DNA from: an uncultured Clostridium sp.
Lineage (GTDB): Bacteria; Bacillota; Clostridia; TANB77; CAG-508
DNA: 14,432 nt
Assembly (NCBI GenBank): GCA_900553405.1
Contig: USDF01000038.1
Coordinates: 1 to 14,432, forward strand
Reading direction: 5' to 3'
The notes under the pieces were generated by a model. That model did not search any database, had not been told where the DNA came from, and worked only from the letters and a program-made list of their open reading frames with translations. A program made the position numbers and the translations under genes. Positions 1 through 5,624 of the stretch are shown piece after piece (the first letter of the stretch is position 1; the number at the start of each line of letters is the position of its first letter).

Positions 1-652
1 TATATGGATTATCTACAATTGCTTCCATTTTTTCTGTATCTGTTACCATATATGGAGAAACATATCCTTTGTCAAATTGCATTCCCTCTACAACATTTAA
101 TTCTGTATTAGAAGTTTTAGATTCTTCTATTGTAATAACTCCGTCTTTAGAAACCTTTTCCATAGCTTCTGAAATTAGTTTTCCTACTTCTTCGTTGTTA
201 GCAGAGATGCTTGCAACTCTTGCTATATCTTCTTTTCCATTTACATTACTACTAATATCTTTTAATGCTTTTACAGATGCTTCTACAGCTTTATCTATAC
301 CTCTTTTAATAGCCATAGGATCACCACCTGCTGCTACATTTTTAACACCTTCTTTAATCATGCTTTGTGCTAAAACTGTAGCTGTTGTAGTACCGTCACC
401 TGCAACATCATTTGTTTTAGTAGAAACTTGTTTTACAAGTCTTGCACCCATATTTTCAAATGGATCATCTAACTCAATTTCTTTTGCAATAGTAACACCA
501 TCGTTTGTAATTAAAGGTGCTCCAAATTGCTTATCTAAAACTACATTTCTTCCTTTAGGTCCTAATGTAACCTTTACTGTATCTGCTAATTTATTAACTC
601 CATTTAATAAACTTTTTCTGGCATCTTCACCAAATTTAATTTCTTTTGACAT
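1..652 (-). CDS. groEL: Chaperonin GroEL (60 kDa), N-terminal 217 residues, cut by window edge
   Basis: GroEL forms the double-ring ATP-driven cytoplasmic folding chamber that works with GroES. The minus-strand frame is open from the ATG at 652 to the window edge and begins MSKEIKFGEDARK, a typical GroEL start. Visible motifs are LGPKGRNVVL (about residues 30-39), the ITNDGVTIA segment (48-56) and the ATP-site NDVAGDGTTT (81-90), whose Asp and Thr residues contact nucleotide. This covers the first part of the equatorial domain, the intermediate domain and the start of the apical domain; the family is about 540 residues, so the rest lies outside the window. A strong AAGGAGGTAA ribosome binding site precedes the start. 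groES ends 19 bases upstream, so both are one operon under the CIRCE operator at 988-1014. Identification is essentially certain. Confidence 0.98.
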   Translation of the reverse strand, partial: MSKEIKFGEDARKSLLNGVNKLADTVKVTLGPKGRNVVLDKQFGAPLITNDGVTIAKEIELDDPFENMGARLVKQVSTKTNDVAGDGTTTATVLAQSMIKEGVKNVAAGGDPMAIKRGIDKAVEASVKALKDISSNVNGKEDIARVASISANNEEVGKLISEAMEKVSKDGVITIEESKTSNTELNVVEGMQFDKGYVSPYMVTDTEKMEAIVDNPY

Positions 653-671
653 ACAAAATTACCTCCTTAAC

Positions 672-944
672 TTACTCTTCAACTATTGCTAAAATATCAT
701 CTTGATTTACTATAACTAAATCTTCTCCCTGATATTTTATTTTTGTACCTGCATATTCACTTACAACTATTTTCTCGTTTTTCTTCACTTCCATTTTTAT
801 TTTTTCTGTTCCTGGTCCTACTTCTAGAACTTCTGCAAATTGTGGTTTTTCTTTACTAGCTCCTGCTAATATTATTCCACTCTTTGTTGTCTCCTCATTT
901 TCTAACATTTTAATTACAACTCTGTCTGCTAATGGTTTTAACAT
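672..944 (-). CDS. groES: Co-chaperonin GroES (10 kDa)
   Basis: GroES is the heptameric lid that caps GroEL. The 90-residue product starts MLKPLADRVVIKMLE and has the mobile-loop region (about residues 18-32, ETTKSGIILAGASKEKP) that docks on the GroEL apical domain, followed by the usual beta-barrel residues EVGPG and the C-terminal VNQDDILAIVE. Bacterial GroES is usually 94-97 residues, so this is slightly short, with fewer residues in the dome region, but nothing looks broken. The start is set by a GAGGAGGTAA ribosome binding site 6-7 bases upstream. It is the first gene of the groES-groEL operon and has a promoter and HrcA operator just upstream, so heat-shock control through HrcA is expected. 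Confidence 0.98.
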   Translation of the reverse strand: MLKPLADRVVIKMLENEETTKSGIILAGASKEKPQFAEVLEVGPGTEKIKMEVKKNEKIVVSEYAGTKIKYQGEDLVIVNQDDILAIVEE

Positions 945-987
945 TTCACATTACCTCCTCATACTTATTATACAATCTAATATTAAA

Positions 988-1014
988 TTAGCAGTCTTTA
1001 TTTGAGACTGCTAA
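988..1014 (-). promoter_or_regulatory. CIRCE operator (HrcA binding site), variant arms
   Basis: The arms TTAGCAGTC (988-996) and GACTGCTAA (1006-1014) form a perfect 9-base inverted repeat with a 9-base spacer. This is the geometry of CIRCE, consensus TTAGCACTC-N9-GAGTGCTAA. Both arms differ from the consensus at the same position (C to G in one, G to C in the other), so symmetry is kept. It lies just downstream of the -10 of the groES promoter, over the expected start of transcription, where HrcA would block initiation. Confidence 0.93.
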
Positions 1015-1015
1015 T

Positions 1016-1044
1016 AATGTATACCCTTTATATAAAAAAGTCAA
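1016..1044 (-). promoter_or_regulatory. Sigma-A promoter of groES-groEL
   Basis: On the minus strand TTGACT (1039-1044) is followed after exactly 17 bases by TACATT (1016-1021). The predicted start of transcription, about position 1009, lies inside the CIRCE operator. The -35 matches five of six consensus bases. This is the only good promoter in the 169-base gap between folC and groES. Confidence 0.8.
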
Positions 1045-1113
1045 TAGCATATATCTAAAATTCACAAATATTTCACATTTGTCTCTTTTATATATATTAC
1101 TTCATTTTTATTT

Positions 1114-2385
1114 TTATACTTTTTTTAATGTTTCTATCACATCACCATAAACGTAAAAACTTCCAACAATAAAAGTAACTTTACTTTTTTGCTTTTTTGC
1201 ATATAAAATTGCATCTTCTAAAGATTTTTTATATATTTTATCATTTTTAGTTATTTCTCTTGCTACTTTATATAATTCCTCACTTGCTACATATCTTTCT
1301 TCATCATTTCCACTAGTTAAAATAAAGTTTGACTCTTCATCTTTTAATAATCTTTTTAATACTTCTTTATAATCTTTGGTTTTTAATATAGATATAATAT
1401 AATTTTTTTTATCTTCCTTATAATATTTATTTACTGTATTTATAAAATTTGAAATAGCCTCTTCATTATGTGCTCCATCATAAATAATTTTTGGGCTTTC
1501 TTGTAATGTTTCAAATCTTGCCTTATGTACAACTGTTGATAATCCTTCTCTTATAGCATCTTCATTTATTTTATATCCATAGTTTCTTATTATATTTATT
1601 GTTTCTATGCATACCGCTGCATTTTCAAATTGCTTTTCTCCTTTTAAGTTAACCTTTATATCTTTTTCTTCTTTATAATCAAATAATTGAATATCCTTCT
1701 TATATCTCTTATTTCTAATTTCATCTTTTTTTATTACTTTTAAATTATTATTTTTCTGCTTACAAGTATTAGCTATTACTTTTTGTACAGAAGATATTTG
1801 TTCCATTATAACAGTGTTAGCATCTTTTTTTATTATTCCTGCTTTTTGAAAAGCTATTTCTTCTAATGTATTTCCTAAAATTTGCATATGATCATAACCT
1901 ATTGAGGTTATAATAGATACCATAGAATTTACAATATTTGTTGAGTCATATAAACCTCCTAGCCCTGTTTCAATTATTGCAAAATCACATTTTTGCTCTG
2001 CAAAATAATATAGTGCCATTGTTGTTAGCAATTCAAATAAAGTTACCTTTTCTTTACTTATTTTATTGTATTTTTCTATTTTATCTATCAATTTTTCTAT
2101 AATTGCTTCCATTTCTGTATCTGTTATATTTTTTTGATTTACACTAATTCTTTCATTATATTCTAATAAATGTGGCGACATATATTTTCCAACTTTATAA
2201 CCATTTTTTACTAAAATATTCGTTAACATTTCTGTAACACTACCTTTACCATTTGTTCCAGCTATATGTATAATTTTTACCTTTTTTTCTGGATGTCCTA
2301 ATTCATCCATAAAATATTCCATTGCTTTTAATGTTGGATTTTTGGTTGTTTTATAAAACTCCGCAAAATACTTCTTTACATTCAT
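1114..2385 (-). CDS. folC: Folylpolyglutamate synthase / dihydrofolate synthase
   Basis: FolC adds glutamates to folates with ATP (and in many bacteria also makes dihydrofolate), which retains folate cofactors in the cytoplasm. It is a 423-residue Mur-ligase-family protein. Visible are the P-loop HIAGTNGKGSV (40-50), the ETGLGGLYDSTN motif (139-150), GYDHMQILGNTLEEIAFQKAGIIK around 163-186 with the Lys that is carbamylated in the family, and the C-terminal-domain motifs ARFE (289-292) and YDGAHN (302-307). Length is normal. The ATG is preceded by AAAGGAGA. It follows fhs by 180 bases that hold a THF riboswitch whose downstream arm can pair with this ribosome binding site, so translation of folC is probably folate-controlled. 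No convincing promoter is seen between fhs and folC, so they are likely co-transcribed. Whether the dihydrofolate synthase activity is present cannot be told. Confidence 0.95.
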   Translation of the reverse strand: MNVKKYFAEFYKTTKNPTLKAMEYFMDELGHPEKKVKIIHIAGTNGKGSVTEMLTNILVKNGYKVGKYMSPHLLEYNERISVNQKNITDTEMEAIIEKLIDKIEKYNKISKEKVTLFELLTTMALYYFAEQKCDFAIIETGLGGLYDSTNIVNSMVSIITSIGYDHMQILGNTLEEIAFQKAGIIKKDANTVIMEQISSVQKVIANTCKQKNNNLKVIKKDEIRNKRYKKDIQLFDYKEEKDIKVNLKGEKQFENAAVCIETINIIRNYGYKINEDAIREGLSTVVHKARFETLQESPKIIYDGAHNEEAISNFINTVNKYYKEDKKNYIISILKTKDYKEVLKRLLKDEESNFILTSGNDEERYVASEELYKVAREITKNDKIYKKSLEDAILYAKKQKSKVTFIVGSFYVYGDVIETLKKV

Positions 2386-2389
2386 AAAA

Positions 2390-2440
2390 AATCTCCTTTC
2401 CTCTCATTCCACATGAAAAAGAAAGAAGATTTTTCTTCTT
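2390..2440 (-). promoter_or_regulatory. folC riboswitch expression platform: anti-SD and anti-anti-SD arms
   Basis: Between the aptamer and the folC start, the minus-strand RNA has AAUCUUCUUUCU (2420-2431), which can pair over 12 bases (two G-U) with GGAAAGGAGAUU (2390-2401), covering the folC ribosome binding site. The same arm can instead form a perfect 7-bp hairpin with AAGAAGA upstream (2434-2440 with 2423-2429, 4-base loop). In addition GUGGAAUG (2405-2412) can pair with CAUUCCGC (2454-2461) in the aptamer's conserved 3' part. These are mutually exclusive states typical of translational control. The short U-rich stretch after the small hairpin could also give weak termination. Confidence 0.7.
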
Positions 2441-2450
2441 ATTTATTTTC

Positions 2451-2544
2451 ATAGCGGAATGCGAAAATAGATATGCAACTTTATGTTTTGCCTTAATAAC
2501 AACTTCCCGTTTATTAAGTCTTAACAATCTATTTTCTACTCTAT
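2451..2544 (-). ncRNA. Tetrahydrofolate (THF) riboswitch aptamer in folC leader
   Basis: Read on the minus strand the region matches the THF-riboswitch layout. An outer stem ATAG (2541-2544) pairs with CTAT (2451-2454). The AGTAG side (2536-2540) faces the GCATTCCG side as an internal loop. A perfect 9-bp stem AAAATAGAT (2527-2535) pairs with ATCTATTTT (2464-2472). The conserved GTTAAG follows. A perfect 8-bp hairpin stem CTTAATAA (2511-2518) pairs with TTATTAAG (2492-2499) and carries the loop ACGGGAAGTTG, comparable to the AAUGGGAUGUCG loop of the Eubacterium siraeum aptamer as I recall it. The class is known upstream of folate genes in Clostridia. Position directly before folC supports the call. 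Identified by eye, without a covariance search. Confidence 0.9.
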
Positions 2545-2565
2545 TATTTGTTATATATTTTTTCT

Positions 2566-4230
2566 TTAAAATATCCCTACTATATTTCCTTGTTCATCTA
2601 TATCTATTTGCTCTGATGCAGGATGTTTTGGCAAGCCTGGCATTGTCATCACTTTTCCTGTTAGTATTACTATGAATTCTGCTCCTGCTTTTAGTTTCAC
2701 TTCTTTTACATGAATGTTAAATGATGAATTACACTCTAAATTTTTAGCATCATCTGAAAAAGAATATTGTGTTTTAGCTATGCAAATTGGTAAATTACCA
2801 TAACCCATTTTCTCTATTTTTTCAATTTGTTCTTCCGCTTCTTTACTATACTCTACTCCATCTGCTCCATATATATTTTTAGAAACTTTTTCTACTTTTT
2901 CTTTTATAGTATCTTCTAAATTATATATGTATTTAAATTCATTTTCTTTTTCTTCACATAAGTTAACTACTTTTTCTGCTAACTCAATTGCTCCTTCTCC
3001 GCCTTTTGACCAGCTTTCTACTAAACTTAATTCCACATTTTCTTTTTCTAGTATTTTTCTTAATGTTTCAATTTCATTTTCTGTATCTTGATTGAATTTA
3101 TTTATTGCAACAATAACATTTACTCCAAATTTTTCTTTTAAATTTTCTATGTGTTTTAGTAAGTTTTTACTACCATTTTTCAATGCTTCGATGTTTTCTT
3201 TTTCTAATTCTTCTTTTGCAATTCCGCCATGATATTTTAAAGCTTTTATTGTTGCTACTATTACTACTGCATCTGGAATTTTTCCTAATCTTCTTGTTTT
3301 TATATTTAAGAATTTTTCTGCTCCTAAGTCTGCTCCAAATCCTGCTTCTGTAACTGTGTAATTTGAAAGTTTTAATGCCATTTTGGTTGCAACTACACTA
3401 TTGCATCCATGTGCTATATTTGCAAATGGTCCACCATGTATTATTGCTGGTGTATGCTCTAGTGTTTGAACTAAATTTGGATTAAGTGCATCTTTTAGTA
3501 AAACTGCCATTGCTCCTTCTGCTTTTAAATCATGTGCTGTAACTGGCTTTTGTTCATTATTGTAGCCTATTATGATGTTTCCTAATCTTCTTTTTAAATC
3601 ATCAATATCTGTTGCTAAACAAAAAATTGCCATTATTTCTGAAGCTACTGTTATATCAAATCCGTCTTCTCTTGGAACAATGTTTTTTTCGCCTGATAAA
3701 CCTGTATTTACTACCCTTAATTGCCTATCATTTAGGTCTACACATCTTTTCCATTTAACTTTTTCTATATTTAGCTCGTTTCCATGGTATATATGATTGT
3801 CTATAATAGCTGATAACAAATTATTTGCTGAAGTTATAGCATGAATGTCTCCTGTAAAATGTAAATTGATATCTTCCATAGGTGCGACTTGTGAATGTCC
3901 ACCACCTGTTGCTCCACCTTTTATTCCAAATACAGGACCTAATGATGGTTCTCTTAATGCTAGTATTGAATTTTTACCAATTTTTCTTAATCCGTCTGCT
4001 AGTCCTATAGCTATTGTTGTCTTTCCCTCTCCTAATGGTGTTGGATTTATTGCTGTTATTAATACTAATTTTCCATCTTCCTTATTTCTTAAATCTTTCA
4101 TTATATTTAAAGATATTTTTGCTTTATATTTTCCATAAGGTTCTAAATATTCTTCTTTTATTCCATTATTTTCAGCTATTTTTGTAATTGAGTCCAATTG
4201 TGTATTTCTTGCAATCTCTATATCTTCCAT
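2566..4230 (-). CDS. fhs: Formate-tetrahydrofolate ligase (10-formyl-THF synthetase)
   Basis: Fhs joins formate to THF with ATP to give 10-formyl-THF, feeding purine synthesis, Met-tRNA formylation (fmt at 9626-10612) and, in acetogens, the methyl branch of acetyl-CoA synthesis. The 554-residue product has the P-loop PTPLGEGKTT (63-72), the GGATGGGHSQVAPM block, FTGDIHAI and HGGPFANIAHGCNS, all hallmarks of the family, and normal length. An in-frame GTG at 4239 would add three residues, but that GTG is part of the ribosome binding site AGGTGAT; the ATG at 4230 sits at proper spacing and is chosen here. A sigma-A promoter lies at 4261-4289 and the terminator of the previous operon at 4291-4318, so fhs starts a new transcript that probably continues into folC. 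Confidence 0.97.
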   Translation of the reverse strand: MEDIEIARNTQLDSITKIAENNGIKEEYLEPYGKYKAKISLNIMKDLRNKEDGKLVLITAINPTPLGEGKTTIAIGLADGLRKIGKNSILALREPSLGPVFGIKGGATGGGHSQVAPMEDINLHFTGDIHAITSANNLLSAIIDNHIYHGNELNIEKVKWKRCVDLNDRQLRVVNTGLSGEKNIVPREDGFDITVASEIMAIFCLATDIDDLKRRLGNIIIGYNNEQKPVTAHDLKAEGAMAVLLKDALNPNLVQTLEHTPAIIHGGPFANIAHGCNSVVATKMALKLSNYTVTEAGFGADLGAEKFLNIKTRRLGKIPDAVVIVATIKALKYHGGIAKEELEKENIEALKNGSKNLLKHIENLKEKFGVNVIVAINKFNQDTENEIETLRKILEKENVELSLVESWSKGGEGAIELAEKVVNLCEEKENEFKYIYNLEDTIKEKVEKVSKNIYGADGVEYSKEAEEQIEKIEKMGYGNLPICIAKTQYSFSDDAKNLECNSSFNIHVKEVKLKAGAEFIVILTGKVMTMPGLPKHPASEQIDIDEQGNIVGIF

Positions 4231-4260
4231 TATAATCACCTACTTTTAAAATATATTTAT

Positions 4261-4289
4261 ACTATACATTATATTTTTGTTTTTTACAA
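4261..4289 (-). promoter_or_regulatory. Probable sigma-A promoter of fhs-folC
   Basis: On the minus strand TTGTAA (4284-4289), a 17-base spacer and TATAGT (4261-4266) lie immediately after the upstream terminator and 31 bases before the fhs start. The very AT-rich surroundings make chance matches possible, but position and spacing are both right. Confidence 0.6.
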
Positions 4290-4290
4290 T

Positions 4291-4318
4291 AAAAAGACAA
4301 GAATTCTCTCGTCTTTTT
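4291..4318 (-). terminator. Rho-independent terminator after the asp23-to-PAP2 gene cluster
   Basis: AAAAAGAC (4291-4298) and GTCTTTTT (4311-4318) form an 8-bp stem around a 12-base partly self-complementary loop, with the U run built into the 3' arm on the minus strand. It begins 10 bases past the stop codon of the PAP2-like gene. Because the stem is A/T symmetrical it could act on either strand. Confidence 0.75.
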
Positions 4319-4327
4319 AACTAATAT

Positions 4328-4762
4328 TTATCCAAAAATTACTCCTACTGTAACACCTATTGCTGCACCTACTATAACTTGCATTGGAGTATGACCTAAT
4401 ACTTCTACTAATTTTTCTTGTACTTGTATATTTGAAAGTCCTGGTGTTTCTACTAATTTATTTAATAATTTTGCTTGTTTTCCTGCTGCTCTTCTAACTC
4501 CTGCTGCATCATACATAACTACAAATGCAAACATTACCGCAAGAGCAAATATTGGTGAATTTATTCCTTGCGTTTTTCCTATCATTGTTGCAATTGATGT
4601 TACTACTGCTGAATGTGAGCTAGGCATTCCCCCTGCCCCTAAAATTCTCTTAAAATTAAATTTATGAGTTGCTACTAAGTCCCAGATTACTTTAAATATT
4701 TGTATGCAAAGCCATACTGACATTGGAACTATTAAATATTTGTATTCTGAATAAAAATCCAT
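4328..4762 (-). CDS. Divergent PAP2 family membrane protein (DUF212, YuiD-like)
   Basis: Member of the divergent PAP2 / DUF212 group, distantly related to PAP2 phosphatases and vanadium haloperoxidases; B. subtilis YuiD is the best known relative. The biochemical role is not established. The 144-residue product shows GGMPSSHSAVVTSIAT (about 43-58), which keeps the SSH core of a PAP2 motif, then a hydrophobic segment (about 70-85), the basic AAGVRRAAGKQAKLLNKL (86-103), and LGHTPMQVIVGAAIGVTVGVIFG with a final membrane segment. The N-terminus (about 8-27) is also hydrophobic, so three or four membrane segments are likely. It is the last gene before a terminator. Its leader is odd: a GGGGGA ribosome binding site is separated from the ATG by a perfect 9-bp hairpin (see 4771-4794). 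Confidence 0.9.
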   Translation of the reverse strand: MDFYSEYKYLIVPMSVWLCIQIFKVIWDLVATHKFNFKRILGAGGMPSSHSAVVTSIATMIGKTQGINSPIFALAVMFAFVVMYDAAGVRRAAGKQAKLLNKLVETPGLSNIQVQEKLVEVLGHTPMQVIVGAAIGVTVGVIFG

Positions 4763-4770
4763 CTTATTTT

Positions 4771-4794
4771 CTATATTAGACTTTTCTAATATAG
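4771..4794 (-). promoter_or_regulatory. Hairpin between ribosome binding site and start codon of PAP2-like gene
   Basis: CTATATTAG (4771-4779) and CTAATATAG (4786-4794) are a perfect 9-bp inverted repeat with a 6-base loop. On the minus strand it lies between AAAAGGGGGA (4795-4804) and the ATG at 4762. With the hairpin folded, the spacing from GGGGG to ATG shrinks from 33 to about 9 bases. No U run follows it on the minus strand, so it is not a standard terminator. Confidence 0.6.
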
Positions 4795-4818
4795 TCCCCC
4801 TTTTCTTTTCTTGTTTTG

Positions 4819-5043
4819 TTACTCTTCTGTGATAAAATCTTCTTCCTCTAATTTACCATCTTTTTGTACCAATACTTTTATTTTCTTTTCTGCTTCTTCA
4901 AGAATATTATTGCATTTTTTAGCCAACTTCATTCCTTCCTCAAAGTTTGAAACTGATTCATCTAAGCTTAAATCACCTTTTTCTAATTTAGCTGTAATTG
5001 CCTCTAATTCTTGCATTGCATCCTCAAATTTTATTTCTTGCAT
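4819..5043 (-). CDS. xseB: Exonuclease VII small subunit
   Basis: XseB is the small regulatory subunit that binds in several copies to the XseA large subunit to form exonuclease VII, a single-strand-specific DNA exonuclease. The 74-residue product begins MQEIKFEDAMQELEAITAKLEKGDLSLDES and continues with NFEEGMKLAKKCNNILEEAEKKIKVL, the two-helix pattern with the LEKGDLSLDES turn (about 20-30) that defines the family; length is usual (70-80). The start is set by an AGAGGAG ribosome binding site 7-8 bases upstream. It follows the membrane-anchored protein gene by 12 bases. Unusually, that extra gene separates xseB from xseA, which are adjacent in most genomes. Confidence 0.96.
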   Translation of the reverse strand: MQEIKFEDAMQELEAITAKLEKGDLSLDESVSNFEEGMKLAKKCNNILEEAEKKIKVLVQKDGKLEEEDFITEE

Positions 5044-5055
5044 AATTTTTCTCCT

Positions 5056-5523
5056 CTAATTCATTTCTCTTTTTGTAAATGTTCCGCTCGAAGTATTTAC
5101 TGTATAAAAAGCTTTTGCTTCAGTTGTAGAACTATCTCTAACTGCTACTATGTAGTTTCCATTGTTATCCATGCCATCTATTGCTATATCTACATTTTTG
5201 TCTTCTCCCCAGTCTTTTTTTACTATACTTATTGCTTTTTCTTCAGCTGTTTTTGGAGCCTCTTCAAAAGTTTCTGTTGGAGTCGTTGTATTCTCTATTG
5301 TGTTTTCTATTGTTGTATTATTTTCTATTTCATTTTTCAATACATTCTCTGTAATTTCATTTGCAATTTGATTTACTATTTCATTTTTTTCTTCTTTTAA
5401 AGTATTTGTAGATGTTGGTTTTGAACTATTTCCTTTATTTATTTCTCCAAACATAAATATTCCAATAGCAATTAACATTATAACTAGAATGATTATAATT
5501 ATTATACTTGTTTTTCTTTTCAT
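5056..5523 (-). CDS. Membrane-anchored protein of unknown function, between xseA and xseB
   Basis: I do not recognise a named family. From the ATG at 5523 (155 residues) the protein has a short basic N-terminus MKRK, one strong membrane segment (about 5-25, very Ile-rich), a low-complexity linker rich in Glu, Asn and Thr (about 30-90, with repeated ENTIENTTT-like units), and a compact C-terminal domain (about 92-155) beginning AEEKAISIVKKDWGED and ending in YTVNTSSGTFTKREMN. The C-terminal part loosely resembles PepSY-like small domains carried outside the membrane; that is an inference. The orientation (few basic residues before the segment, large domain after) suggests an exported domain on a tether. 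An ATG nine bases earlier directly touches the AGAAAGGA ribosome binding site, so the 5523 start is preferred. Its leader is related to that of the DUF2273 gene at 7249. Confidence 0.75.
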   Translation of the reverse strand: MKRKTSIIIIIILVIMLIAIGIFMFGEINKGNSSKPTSTNTLKEEKNEIVNQIANEITENVLKNEIENNTTIENTIENTTTPTETFEEAPKTAEEKAISIVKKDWGEDKNVDIAIDGMDNNGNYIVAVRDSSTTEAKAFYTVNTSSGTFTKREMN

Positions 5524-5527
5524 AAAA

Positions 5528-5594
5528 TTCATTCCTTTCTCACTCTATTTAAAGATATTCATAGCTACGAAAGTTTATAATTCTTTCAAACTAT
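5528..5594 (-). repeat. Leader repeat copy 1 (upstream of 5056-5523 gene)
   Basis: On the minus strand this stretch runs from TAGTTTGAAAGAA to AGAAAGGAATGAA and aligns with 7461-7527 at about 80% identity by hand alignment (12 substitutions, one gap). It fills the gap between xseA and the membrane-anchored protein gene and includes that gene's ribosome binding site. Small stems CGTA-GC-TATG and CTTT-AAAT-AGAG can be drawn; each is retained in the other copy with base changes that keep pairing. Bases 5595-5624, between it and xseA, show nothing. Confidence 0.6.
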
Positions 5595-5624
5595 TCGTTC
5601 TTTTAGTTATTTATAATTAAAGTT

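Noticed and set aside
69..692. Long plus-strand open frame over groEL
   Set aside because: Antisense shadow: the minus strand encodes unmistakable GroEL motifs, and the plus frame has a Ser/Phe/Leu-rich composition with no ribosome binding site.
1064..1082. Hairpin ACAAAT/ATTTGT as folC terminator
   Set aside because: Only six A/T-rich base pairs and no proper U run; too weak to call in sequence this AT-rich.
4231..4239. Upstream GTG start for fhs
   Set aside because: The GTG is within the AGGTGAT ribosome binding site of the ATG at 4230, so it cannot be the start at the same time.
5528..5594. Leader repeats as ECF, SigE or c-di-GMP-riboswitch elements
   Set aside because: TGAAA plus CGTA has the wrong spacing and the second copy has CATA; the SigE-like CATA box is present in only one copy; conserved c-di-GMP aptamer words are absent.
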